From assembly GCA_028583405.1 (NCBI GenBank), contig CM053264.1, positions 12,660,787 to 12,724,786 of the forward strand: a stretch of DNA of 64,000 bases, written 5' to 3'. The stretch comes from Pogonophryne albipinna (taxonomy: Eukaryota; Chordata; Actinopteri; Perciformes; Artedidraconidae). Below, one piece after another: positions 38,001 to 55,850 of this stretch (positions are counted from its first letter, which is position 1; each line of letters begins with the position of its first letter). A program made the position numbers and the translations under genes. The notes under the pieces are model-generated. The model saw only the letters and a list, made by a program, of their open reading frames with translations. It did no database searches and had not been told where the DNA came from.

Positions 38001-38797
38001 TTACTATCATATGTATTTTTTTGTATTTTATTAATGTATGTATTATTGTTTTTTAATTTAGAATTTGTTGTATTTACTTAATTAGTTTATTCTGGGGGGT
38101 TATACAATTGTGTAATGTCTTTTGCTGAAGAAAACAACTCACCAAATCTCCTCTGTTTAAGGGCTTTGTGGTCTCGGTGCTCTACTGCTTCATGAACGGG
38201 GAGGTAAGGCCTTCATTCAAACTGAAACATCTGCAAAAGGAGCGACCTACCTGTTATTGATCGTGTTTCCTCCAGGTTCAGCATGAGATCCAGAGGAGGT
38301 GGAGGAGGTGGAGGCTGACCCAGCACCTCCCCAGCAGGAGGAGGCAGCACCACGGCTCCATCAGCCACAGCGGCTCCCCCCACACACAGGTAGGTAGATA
38401 CATCCATCGGTACAACAAATCACCTCTGGCCGGAAGAGAACTCTCTGCTTAATCTGTGCTGTCCTGTTTTCATCCTTACCCTGTTGCTGTTAAACCACTA
38501 CATTTCCCCACGGGGATTAATAAAGCTCCATCTTATCTTATATAATATCCTGCTTCATATGTTGTCACTGTACATTTCTAATTCAACTTTAATGCTATTT
38601 TATTGCTATTGAGATGTTGACTTTTTGACATTTGTATTTCTAGTCTTTTAATTTGTATTGTCTAATGCCATGTCTTTTGATGCTGCTGCAACACAAGCAT
38701 TTCCCAACTTGGGATCAATAAAGTACTTCTTGTCTTCTCTCAGGTCTCCCTGCTGCCCTGCCCCCCCGCTGGCCCCGTGGACACCGTGGAGATGTGA
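32057..38797 (+). CDS. class B1 (secretin-family) peptide-hormone GPCR at the SCTR locus, 14 exons, 436 aa
   Basis: A plasma-membrane receptor for a glucagon/secretin-superfamily peptide, expected to signal through Gs (family knowledge). Exons: 32057-32098, 32170-32257, 32650-32763, 34099-34205, 34519-34619, 34702-34834, 35386-35539, 35912-35972, 36060-36129, 36473-36564, 37196-37334, 38162-38203, 38276-38389, 38744-38797. The frame closes to 437 codons; human SCTR is 440 aa. The N-terminus is hydrophobic (signal peptide). The hormone-binding ectodomain has the family cysteines (EKC, HCKGMWD, LNCW, QPCPEFF, RNCT, DACG). Family motifs in the seven-helix core are [41 protein letters not shown] and [15 protein letters not shown]. 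Synteny says secretin receptor. However, CPEFFS...GW and [13 protein letters not shown] also resemble GHRH/PRP-type receptors, so a ghrhr-like identity is possible. The exon 3 acceptor is weak but is the only one that keeps the frame. Confidence 0.9.
32767..32790. repeat. (AC)n tract abutting a splice donor
   Basis: The exon 3 donor GTGAGA of the GPCR gene (32764) runs straight into about 12 AC dinucleotides. A second short tract lies at 33752-33772 in the same intron. Confidence 0.9.
34851..35330. mobile_element. non-autonomous hAT element, 480 bp, with exact 8-bp target duplication
   Basis: Ends are 'ctggggtgtccaaa' on the left and the complement of 'caggggtgtccaaa' on the right. The flanking 8-bp duplication 'tcctacat' is exact (34843-34850 and 35331-35338), which is the hAT hallmark. 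No transposase is encoded. The element fills almost the whole intron 6 of the GPCR gene, starting 16 bases after exon 6. Confidence 0.9.
36880..36950 (+). mobile_element. LINE 3' tail
   Basis: 'gtaaagcactttgaattgcc ... gtgctatataaataaacttg' followed by 'ctttgcctta' is the typical terminal segment of a fish LINE. It is intronic in the GPCR gene, with no coding part left. Confidence 0.65.
37335..37745 (+). mobile_element. LINE 3' fragment directly after a GPCR exon
   Basis: One frame reads [12 protein letters not shown] near 37450-37490, the C-terminal motif of fish LINE polyproteins. It is followed by 'cattcatcccttctgcactc' and a tail 'ccctatgcgggtttaataaa' ending in 'gttgttgattgattga'. The fragment starts essentially at the donor of GPCR exon 11 (37334), so the insertion point is very close to the splice site. 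Confidence 0.7.
38490..38735 (+). mobile_element. two consecutive LINE 3' tails before the last GPCR exon
   Basis: The first ends 'catttccccacggggattaa' then 'taaagctccatcttatctta' (38500-38543). The second ends 'catttcccaacttgggatca' then 'ataaagtacttcttgtcttc' (38697-38738). Both match the usual stem-loop plus 'aataaag(t)' end of fish LINEs followed by a TATCTT-type tail. The second tail leads directly into the acceptor of exon 14 (38742-38743). Confidence 0.7.
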
Positions 38798-39432
38798 CTT
38801 CAGCTCAAATCCGCTCGTTTCCTCTCTCCACCCATCGATACCTGATTGATCCTGGATCAGTTTAGCTGACAGTCGATCAGGACACGACTGTAGAGTGAGG
38901 GTTTCTGATGCCTGGAGTGATTTTATTTGAAGACATAAGGATGTAGAATGCACTAAGGAGGCCCAGTTAGTAGTATCAAACTTAATTTGTATTGAAATAC
39001 CAATTTATGACCATTCAAGAGATAATTTGGATGCTTTTTAAACTGGGGTTGTTATCCATAGTCAGTGTGTTACTACAGAGGGTTGCAGTCTGCCGAAATA
39101 GACAATAATATCAGCACTGTAGCTAAGCAAACTTATATTAAGACATATAAAAGAAAGGCCAACTTAAAAGTAATTCAAGCTTCATTGTACATGTCGATAT
39201 TTAGAATATTGTGAGATGTACCTTGTTTTCAGAGAGCCCTTTCTTCAAATCCACCAGACTCCTTTGACAAAAACAGTCATTTTGACCTCAAAGAGTTCTG
39301 TTACCCTGCCTTCATGAGTTAGTTTCCTTTTGATATTTGGTGAATACTTGTTGGATATTTGGCCTAAGGCTTTAGTCTCAGGCCCAAAGAACAAGTCTTT
39401 ATTTTTGATACCGGTCTTGTGAACCAATGCTT
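38798..39432. other. intergenic region between GPCR and dbi stop codons
   Basis: Presumed 3' untranslated and termination regions of two converging genes. TMEM37, which separates these genes in human, is not present. Confidence 0.5.
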
Positions 39433-39438
39433 TTTATT
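39433..39438 (-). terminator. dbi: candidate polyadenylation signal of dbi
   Basis: AATAAA on the minus strand, about 235 bases after the dbi stop. A second one lies at 39398-39403. The choice between them cannot be made from sequence alone. Confidence 0.4.
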
Positions 39439-39672
39439 TTAACATTTTTATATGAAAATGTACATTGTGTTTGCCCTTAAAAAGAATAGCAATCACATGC
39501 TGACCCTCGCTTCATTATGAGCAATCAGAACGTTCTCCATTTGGTCTAACGCAGGAATGAAAGAGTACAGCAGCAGGTGATATCTGTTCTACATGAAGTC
39601 TAATGTGTTGTCTATTGAACAAAGTGAGAAATGTGATGTTGGAAATAATACAGAAGGTGTGAGAAAGTGACT

Positions 39673-40808
39673 CTAGATCCCATATTTTATCTTCAGGTCC
39701 TCCACCAATTCGATATATGCCACCTTCGCCTCGTCTTTGCCCAAGCCTGTTGTTTAAAAAAGGAGATAAGCAAACCGTGTGACAGTAGAATAAATATCAG
39801 TTTTCCAAGGACTCCTCTTTTAAGTTCTTTAATGCTGTGTGAAGATCTTACCTTTTCTTCGTTCCCATGCATCCCATTTCCCCCGTCCTGCGAGGTCAAA
39901 TATCGACGGACGACCTGAAAGAAAGTAAATTAATTAAATAGCTGAAAGAAAAATGTACTTCAAGTATCAACAGTAAAAGTACTCAGTGCAGAAAAATCGC
40001 CCACATGAAATAATCATTATCACATAGTTCAATAAAAGAAAATCTACTTTTCTCAAACCCTTAGGCTTAACAATTGTATTTAAACTTTAATGTAATAAAA
40101 CAAGTTGCCCTTTAACCCCTTGACCTAATAGCTAAAAATGCATGGTATTTAAAAAATGTGCAGATAGTGGTTTTAGTTCCTAGCTGAACAAGTTGAAATA
40201 AAAGTTCTTTCTACCTTACACATAATGCTTTTTTCTTACATTTTGTGCACACACTTGTTCATATGCTTGTTACTAAGCACTTCAGTTGCATATGTATAAC
40301 AAGGGTGTGCCGTGGTGCTGGTCACAATACAAAACTCTCAATTAACAACTTTCTATCAGTTTTGGCATCTTTCACAGAAAGACACCCAACTTGTCCGACC
40401 TGATTCTAGTCTCACCGCGCCCTGCCGGTATCTGCCCACTGCTGGGTAACTCTGAGCACATCGCAGTCTTTCTTTGGGGTTTCCATATTCATTCTACGAT
40501 GTTAGAAACCTTACACTCACCTATGTTAACATCCCCGACTGTGGCTTGTTTATATAAACTGTAAATCTCCCCCAGATCGCCGTAGCCTGGTTTCTGTTTC
40601 AGATTCTTCACCTCCTCTACGGCTTTTTCAAAGGACTCCTGGAAGAGGAGAAGACACAGAAACTCAAACTCTCATATTTAAAATAAACATCTATGATAGC
40701 TTTAAAAACAACAAAAACCTCCCTGTGGATAACACAACTTAACGGTACAGTAAATCCTTTGTGTCCCATAGTAGTAACGGCTTAAAGTGAGAGAGTACTT
40801 ACATTCAT
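39673..40808 (-). CDS. dbi: acyl-CoA-binding protein / diazepam-binding inhibitor, 4 exons, 86 aa
   Basis: A small cytosolic protein that binds long-chain acyl-CoA esters; its peptides also act at GABA-A/TSPO sites in vertebrates (family knowledge). Exons: 40808-40803 (Met-Asn only), 40638-40521, 39914-39852, 39746-39673. All are GT-AG, and 261 nt give 86 residues, the canonical length of the family. The diagnostic block YKQATVGDVN is at about residue 31-40, followed by KWDAWERRKG (about 54-63), and the C-terminus KYGI is identical to mammalian DBI. The conserved Tyr and Lys ligands of the acyl-CoA pocket are present in YSLYKQ, GKWDAW and VAYIE. The tiny first coding exon matches the family's usual start within two or three codons. 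It is tail-to-tail with the GPCR gene and co-oriented with steap3 and cfap221, as in human. Confidence 0.96.
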
Positions 40809-41449
40809 GACTGCTGTGTGGAAGTGACACCTTCCTTCACTCTCTGCTGGTTAAACAAGTTATCAAGTCAGGGAGGAGCTTTCTTAAAGACACAGAGAGT
40901 AAACACAGCAGGAGAATAACGGCTAATAAAAGGAAGGAAAAGTCTACTTTGAGATCCTTTTTTTTTTAAATCATAGTTTGTTAAACATTATATCTTGAAA
41001 TCTAAATATGTGATACTTGATGTATTGCACAGTAATCCTTTGCATACTACCTATAATTAATATAGGTTGATAAAGTAATATTCACACAAACAAATGCAGT
41101 TGACAGATAACAGTGGGAGTTCCCAGTTGCAATACTATTAAATGCTTTTAAAAGCTCAAGCCTGACAAAGAAGATCTAATATTTTGGAGAATGTAAAAAC
41201 GTCTGTGACCAGATTTAATCCTTTTTTTAATGGGACACCTGTCGTCTAATGTTTCATAACACTTATCAACTTGTTTAAAACAGTACAGAATAAAATACAA
41301 ATATTACTTTTAAGTCCTAAATACAACTTTATGTTAAAGGAAATGTTTCTAGCTTTGGGAGACAAGGGGAAGTTTCTCCGCCACAAGATGGCAGCGTCCA
41401 CTTATTTAATGGATCAAAGTCTATATCAGATTTACCTGATCTAGTGTTT
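40809..41449. other. dbi: intergenic, dbi upstream region
   Basis: Contains the dbi 5' untranslated region and presumably its promoter. No confident core element was identified. Otherwise AT-rich. Confidence 0.4.
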
Positions 41450-41540
41450 TGGGCGGTAATGGCGAAGTCCATAGGGACTTGGGTTGGCAACTTGAAGGTC
41501 ACCAGTTCAAGTCCTAGTTGGACCAAGTGCCAAAAAAAAA
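41450..41540 (+). mobile_element. tRNA-like SINE head fragment
   Basis: 'gggcggtaatggcgaagtcc' followed by a B-box-like 'agttcaagtcc' (about 41503). It matches the start of the 22.3 kb copy and is then truncated at 'ggaccaagtgcc' and an A run. Confidence 0.55.
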
Positions 41541-42428
41541 AGCCTTTTAGTGGATTTTCTACATCAGTCTTATCTTTAAACAAAGTATTTTAAAGATTAG
41601 ATGTATTTAAGTTTCACTTCAGCCTTTCACTCAATTAAGAACTCTTCACATGAAGCATCTACAAATGAATCTCCCATATTTTAAATATCAATACAAAAGT
41701 GAAACAACATTTTGTAGAAAAAAGTATTTATTCCATGTTCTAGAAATGTCCATTTGAATTATTTACATTCACACCTAGAAAAACGTACATTTCAGTTCAC
41801 TACTATGGAGACATTTTAACTTAGATTCAGAACACATGTAACACAGAATCATCTTTGGCTAGAACACTAATAAAATATAAAAAGCCGAACAAACCACAGC
41901 AGAAAACTGATTTCAATGAAACTGTAAAAAAGTTTGGCAACAGCCTTTTCATATTTTAGGACGATTGTGTTACGATTGGTGTTTATCAGCAGGTCAGTTC
42001 AACACTTTAAATAAAGGCAGAAAACACATGTAATATGCACATCAGTGGGAGTGTGCAACCACTTTCTGTACTCGACAAAGCAAACCCAACGAGATGCTTC
42101 ACTTTCCAGTTGGCACCGAGAATCAGAAAACATTACCCGAGTAAGAGACTGAAGAAACATTATAAAAAGAAGGGGTGGCTTTTGTGTAACAATGATAATA
42201 TGATCAGTTCTGGACGCACATTATCCATCAGTGAAGTCACACACTTCTAGAGTTAGTGGACTGTAACCATGACACATAACGCTTTCTTTGCAGAGACCAC
42301 TTTGCTCATTTCAAAAGGCACTATGCAGCTTTTTCTGCAACCAACCAGGTGTTCACGAGGCTCAGGCCTCATCCAAACCACAATCCTTTCCAAACGGTCC
42401 CACAAAGTTTAAATACATATATTATCTA
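41541..42428. other. intergenic, nothing recognised
   Basis: No exon was seen. C2orf76, which lies between DBI and STEAP3 in human, is not recognisable here or in the following kilobase. Confidence 0.4.
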
Positions 42429-43214
42429 CACTGAACAAAAATATAAACGCAACACTTTTGCTCCCATTTTTCATGAGATGAACTCAACGATCTAAAACAT
42501 TTTCTATATACACAAAATAACCATTTCTCTCAAATATTGTTCACAAATCTGAAAAGATCTGTGATAGTGAGCACTTCTCCTTTGCCGAGATAATCCATCC
42601 CACCTCACAGGTGTGGCATATCAAGATGCTGATTAGACAGCATGATTATTGCACAGGTGTGCCTTAGTCTGGCCACAATAAAAGGCCACTCTGAAACATG
42701 CAGTTTTGCTTTATTGGGGGGGTCTGGGGGGGTCCGAAAACCAGTCAGTATCTGGTGTGAGGGGTAGGGGTAGGGGTAGGGTAATGTTGTGAATCGAGTG
42801 GCCTGTGTTTGTCGTCCATACCATAACCCCACCACCACCATGGGCCACTCGATTCACAACATTACCCTAACCCCTACCCCTCACACCAGATACTGGTTTT
42901 CGGACCCCCCCAGACCCCCCCAATAAAGCAAAACTGCACGTTTCAGAGTGGCCTTTTATTGTGGCCAGCCTAAGGCACACCTGTGCAATAATCATGCTGT
43001 CTAATCAGCATCTTGATATGCCACACCTGTGAGGTGGGATGGATTATCTCGGCAAAGGAGAAGTGCTCACTATCACAGATTCTTTCAGATTTGTGAACAA
43101 TATTTGAGATAAATTGTTATTTTGTGTATATAGAAAATGTTTTAGATCGTTGAGTTCATCTCATGAAAAATGGGAGCAAAAACTAAAGTGTTGCGTTTAT
43201 ATTTTTGTTCAGTG
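42429..43214. mobile_element. palindromic (fold-back) DNA transposon, copy B, intact ends
   Basis: Starts 'cactgaacaaaaatataaac' and ends with the exact complement 'gtttatatttttgttcagtg'. The flanking dinucleotide is TA on both sides (42427-42428, 43215-43216), compatible with a Tc1/mariner-like TA target but too short to prove it. Arms of about 370 bp meet near 42820-42840. Same structure as copy A at 9.3 kb, including inverted 'taggggtaggg'-type inner repeats. No transposase frame. Confidence 0.9.
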
Positions 43215-43693
43215 TAATTCTCAATGATGTCCTAACGAAAGGAAACATTGATGTCACATCGAAAAACATCGTAACAATGTTGGGACAAACGTCTTTGCAG
43301 CAGTGTTGAAGTGCAAAGAGAAAAGGTAAGAGGAGGTCTACTTCTGATGGTCAGATGATTTCAAAGACTCTTACAAAATCCTGTTGAGCTGTAAAGCCTC
43401 CAGCAGGTCCATCAGAAGTATAACAGAGCCTGTTTTGCATAAGTTAAACGTGTGCTGCTCTTCTACTCTGTGTTGAAGCTTCACACAAAACAATAAATTA
43501 AGGCTAAATACTCATTAGTGATGATGCATAGTGCAATAAGCTTGATTACCAACGCTCTATTTCTGTCTTCATCAGGACCTATCAGGTTATTTTGTTAAAA
43601 AGAAGCTCACACATCTCTTAAACCTTGTACCTCCTGAGTGCACACATACAGCTTGTACACCCTTTAGTCTCTACTACAGTTTCTGGGTCTCTC

Positions 43694-50987
<7,294 letters not shown>

Positions 50988-51119
50988 AATGCGCTGATGA
51001 ATCTGTGGAGAAGGTTCATTTAGACTCAGATGATCTCGACTGAATGCACAGTCAGACATAGAAAGGACGATAAAACACTTTCAATTAGGCATTAAGATGT
51101 TGATTGTAAGGTCTAAAAA

Positions 51120-51635
51120 ATGGTGTACTTTTCCTCCACTACATTTATTTAACACCTTTAGTTTCTTTACAGATCTGGATGAATGATGTGAAATCTAATC
51201 AAGTGTTAAATCATTTTATGTATTTATTTAATCGTTTATTTGGCAGGGACAATGCACAGTAATGAACACTTAAAACATTCAAATGTATCAAGCGTAACAA
51301 TGCCAGATTTAGCTTTGAGCTCATTTCCATCCGCAGTCCCTCACATAAAACATTTAAGAAAATTACATTTTACAAACATAGTAAAAACAAAATACATGAT
51401 ATGCAAAAAGTGCAAAAGAGCAAGAGCAGCATACACGAGTAATTACCACATGGCAGTACAACTTAGTAATCATTATAAAACATATCATATTATTCTGAAA
51501 CGGACCAATCTGCACAATGACTACTTTTACTGTCGCTACTTTCACTATATTTTGATGCGGATACTTTTATACTTTTACTTGAGGAACATTTTGAATGCAG
51601 GACTTTTACTGTAACAGAGTATTCCTACACTCTGG
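51120..51635. mobile_element. dispersed 'tactttta' repeat interrupted by a LINE 3' end
   Basis: 'gtacttttcctccactacat' (51124) and 'gcaggacttttactgtaaca' (51597) belong to the same dispersed fish repeat as the 57.2 kb copy. Between them, 51215-51470 on the minus strand ends in 'tgtccctgccaaataaacga', a LINE-type terminus, so a LINE appears to have inserted into the repeat. Confidence 0.55.
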
Positions 51636-52325
51636 TACTTCTACTTTTACTGAAGTACAAGACCTGAGTACTTCTACTTTTACTCAAGAACAAGATCTGA
51701 GTACTTCTACTTTTACTCAAGAACAAGATCTGAGTACTTCTACTTTTACTCAAGAACAAGATCTGAGTACTTCTACTTTTACTCAAGTACATGATCTGAG
51801 TACTTCTACTTTTACTCAAGTACAAGATCTGAGTACTTCTACTTTTACTCAAGAACAAGATCTGAGTACTTCTACTTTTACTCAAGAACAAGATCTGAGT
51901 ACTTCTACTTTTACTCAAGAACAAGATCTGAGTACTTCTACTTTTACTCAAGTACAATATCTGAGTACTTCTACTTTTACTGAAGTACAAGATCTGAATA
52001 CTTCTACTTTTACTGAAGTACAAGATCTGAATACTTCTACTTTTACTCAAGAACAAGATCTGAGTACTTCTACTTTTACTCAAGAACAAGATCTGAGTAC
52101 TTCTACTTTTACTCAAGTACATGATCTGAGTACTTCTACTTTTACTCAAGTACAAGATCTGAGTACTTCTACTTTTACTCAAGAACAAGATCTGAGTACT
52201 TCTACTTTTACTCAAGAACAAGATCTGAGTACTTCTACTTTTCCTCAAGAACAAGATCTGAGTACTTCTACTTTTACTCAAGTACAAGATCTGAGTACTT
52301 CTACTTTTACTCAAGTACAAGATCT
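51636..52325. repeat. minisatellite, 33-bp unit, 21 copies
   Basis: Unit 'gtacttctacttttactcaagaacaagatctga' repeats head to tail 21 times. Because 33 is divisible by three and the unit lacks stops in some frames, long frames are open on both strands (11-residue repeats such as STSTFTQEQDL on plus). Variant units (caagtac, caagaac, gaagtac, catgatc) fall in an order that repeats: units 3-10 match units 13-20, so a block of ten units (330 bp) was duplicated. It has no start context, splice sites or homologous protein and is treated as non-coding. It lies upstream of the steap3 start, in the presumed first intron. Confidence 0.93.
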
Positions 52326-52810
52326 ACTTCTTCCACCTCTGATTATAATATCAAAACATTACTAGCAAGCCTGCCATAAATGCAAAACTTAATCCACTGT
52401 TTTGAAGATACAAAAGTCGTTAACATACATAACAATAGCAGTCGAAATAATTAGTAAAAACGTCCTTTTTTTTATTCAAATACTGCTTTGGTTATAATGC
52501 AAATGTATGCCGAATTAAACAGACAACCTAAATTGTTCAGAAACAGTTGCAAGAAATTTTATAGGACGCATTAAAGCCGATAAGAAATTAAATTGCAGGA
52601 AATGTAAATTGGCTTTCACAACAAAACCGAAAATGTGGCTTGTTGCCCTTGACTGAACTCGTGGAAACTTTAAAGTTCCTCTCTCTAACAAACCAAGCAA
52701 CACAGGCACATATAAGCGAACATTCAAATAAATAAGTGGTTTAAATTGTTTAAGTCAGTCCCTGTTAGTAGTTAAAGCGGTATTTTACCTACTTTCAAGT
52801 ACTTGCTCAC

Positions 52811-52860
52811 CCTCTCCTCCGCTCTCTGAAAACTGAGCGGTTCTTCCTGATAAGGTGACG
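52811..52860 (-). other. steap3: candidate non-coding first exon of steap3
   Basis: Minus-strand sequence next to the GC boxes ends at a strong donor ('ggagagg' then 'gtgagcaagt', GT at 52810-52809). The first coding exon begins with an acceptor at 51003, so an upstream exon is required. The 5' limit is uncertain. Confidence 0.4.
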
Positions 52861-52872
52861 CAACAGCAGAAG

Positions 52873-52893
52873 CCCCGCCCCCTCCACGCCCCC
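52873..52893. promoter_or_regulatory. steap3: GC boxes, candidate steap3 promoter
   Basis: 'ccccgccccctccacgcccc' contains two adjacent Sp1/KLF-type GC boxes in an otherwise AT-rich region, just upstream of the candidate first exon. Confidence 0.45.
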
Positions 52894-53765
52894 ATGTGTG
52901 AGCAGAAGATAACATTGAGTGAGCTGCCTGCAAACATGTACCAACACAATGCAGATGATAAGAAATCCTCCCAGAAGACACATAATAGACCGTTAACATT
53001 ACAAGAACAATGCTGCACTTTTTAATATGGTGTTTAAAAAAGTGCTTTACAAGAATGGGGAAAAAGCACAACATAGATGGGATGTAATAAAGAACAGGAA
53101 TATAAAATGAGTTTTGAAGCATGCATGACCCTTTCTCTTGCTTTCCCCCCATCTTCTAAGGAGGGTTGTACTGTATATATAATATATACTGACTGATAAA
53201 AATCGATGTGATCTCTTTGTCTTTACACACTCTTCAATTTACTGCAGAATATGAACATTTGTATACGTTCAAATTCAGATATATTGTTCATACTTGTTTC
53301 CCCTTTATTTGTAATATTTTTATATATATTTGGTTTGTAAATCTTTGTTTCTTGTACATTATTTTCCTTACTTTTCTCTATATATCAATTTATCCTATAC
53401 TGTGTTAATATAGCTTTTGGACTGTACCACAAGTACAATCTATATTAAATATGCCCTTGAGAAAAATAAATGGCACACCAAAAAACAGACGGACATAATA
53501 GAGAAGAGTAGAGACACTAAATAATATTCATAAGGTCTAAATAGAGGCAGACTTTTAATAGTAGTCTCTCGCTTGACTCCATCTGCTGCTGTCAGTGTAT
53601 TTGATTAACTGGCCCTGGGATTAGGAGAGAAAAGCCAAAGCAAAATTGTGTTAAAAAAGAAACGTCTGACCGCAGGTTACACACTGTCAACATGACTTCA
53701 TCACGTCTGCCTTTGCCACTTGCAAAAGGTTGAAGCCCTCTGGCTCGCATCAGTGTCACCCACTA
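52894..53765. other. intergenic, nothing recognised
   Basis: AT-rich, with (TA)-rich patches near 53175 and 53325. No exon seen. Confidence 0.4.
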
Positions 53766-54889
<1,124 letters not shown>

Positions 54890-55035
54890 GGCTCAGTGGA
54901 GGTTTCCCACAAACATACTCAGTGGGTAGAGTGCTGGACATCGAATCAGGGGGTAGCAAGTTTGAGTCCCACTGCAGTCAGCATGTCGTTGTGTCCCTGG
55001 GCACTTCACCCCAATTTGAATCCAGCATGTGGGGC
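54890..55035 (+). mobile_element. tRNA-derived SINE copy
   Basis: An A-box-like 'tcagtgggtagagtg' (54930) and a B-box-like 'agtttgagtccc' (54959) are followed by 'tgtgtccctgggcacttcac', the same body motif as the minus-strand copies at 5.7-6.1 and 19.5 kb. Confidence 0.65.
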
Positions 55036-55563
55036 CAAAAAACGACTTCAAAGAGAGACAAAGACTGAATGCATGACATGGCTTTTGCAGAAAATGCTGA
55101 AACAGTATTAAAAAAAAGGACTGACTCAAAGGCAAGCTTCTGTCTGCCATTTTTACACAAAAACACCCAAAAAACAGTCTTTGTGTTTCAGTGATTCCCT
55201 GATTTCAGGTGTAAATGCACAAATGACAGACATATTAATTTGTCTCACTGTATGATATGACACAGCAGTCCTTTAGCATGCAGCGTGATGAGCAGCCCTA
55301 GAGCTGCAGGGCAGGATAGTCTCAGCAGCGGCAGTGCATAATGTGGACAGTGTGTCGTGCATGGCTCACTATCGCCTACAGATACTGTTCACTGTACTAA
55401 TCCTGAGTAAAGGTCATTACTGCAGTCATGTAGCACAGTCGGGGAGCATCATGTTCTTCCTGCATACTTATTCTTAGGGTTTTGCAGCTAAGTGTCATTT
55501 CAGTGGATGAAAATGCATCTTTGTCTTTAAATTTCAACCTCGATTTCATTTTAGCCCGAGCTC

Positions 55564-55850
55564 TCATGACTTGGCGTGCTCTTGCTCACCTTCAGACATG
55601 AGCAGCCCAGCAGGAGTCATGTTCTGGGGGTTAAAGCTGAGCTGAGCACGAGTTGAAATTGCTTCGGGGGGGCTTGGCTTCTGCACTGTGACTGTAGGGC
55701 TTCGGCTAAGCCTCGTCTCCGGCCTCTGAAGGTTTCTCAACATCGCCTTGAGCTCTAAAGCCTCTGTTGTGGATGTGAGGCCTTCGCTCCAATTCCAGGT
55801 GCTTAGTACCCAGCATGCACTTTTGAAGTATTTTAGGTCCTTCATGGGAG
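55564..55850 (-). other. unassigned open frame ending at a good splice donor
   Basis: Open for about 93 codons on the minus strand. Near its end 'atgtctgaag' is followed by 'gtgagcaaga', a near-consensus donor. I do not recognise the protein (Ser/Pro/Glu-rich, e.g. SPTVTVQKPSPPEA). It could be an exon of an unknown or non-coding transcript divergent from c1ql2, or chance. Confidence 0.2.

Noticed and set aside
51595..52365. A 256-residue repetitive protein, or a CRISPR-like array
   Set aside because: Units are contiguous 33-mers without spacers. Both strands are open only because of the unit length, there is no start or splice context, and the genome is eukaryotic.
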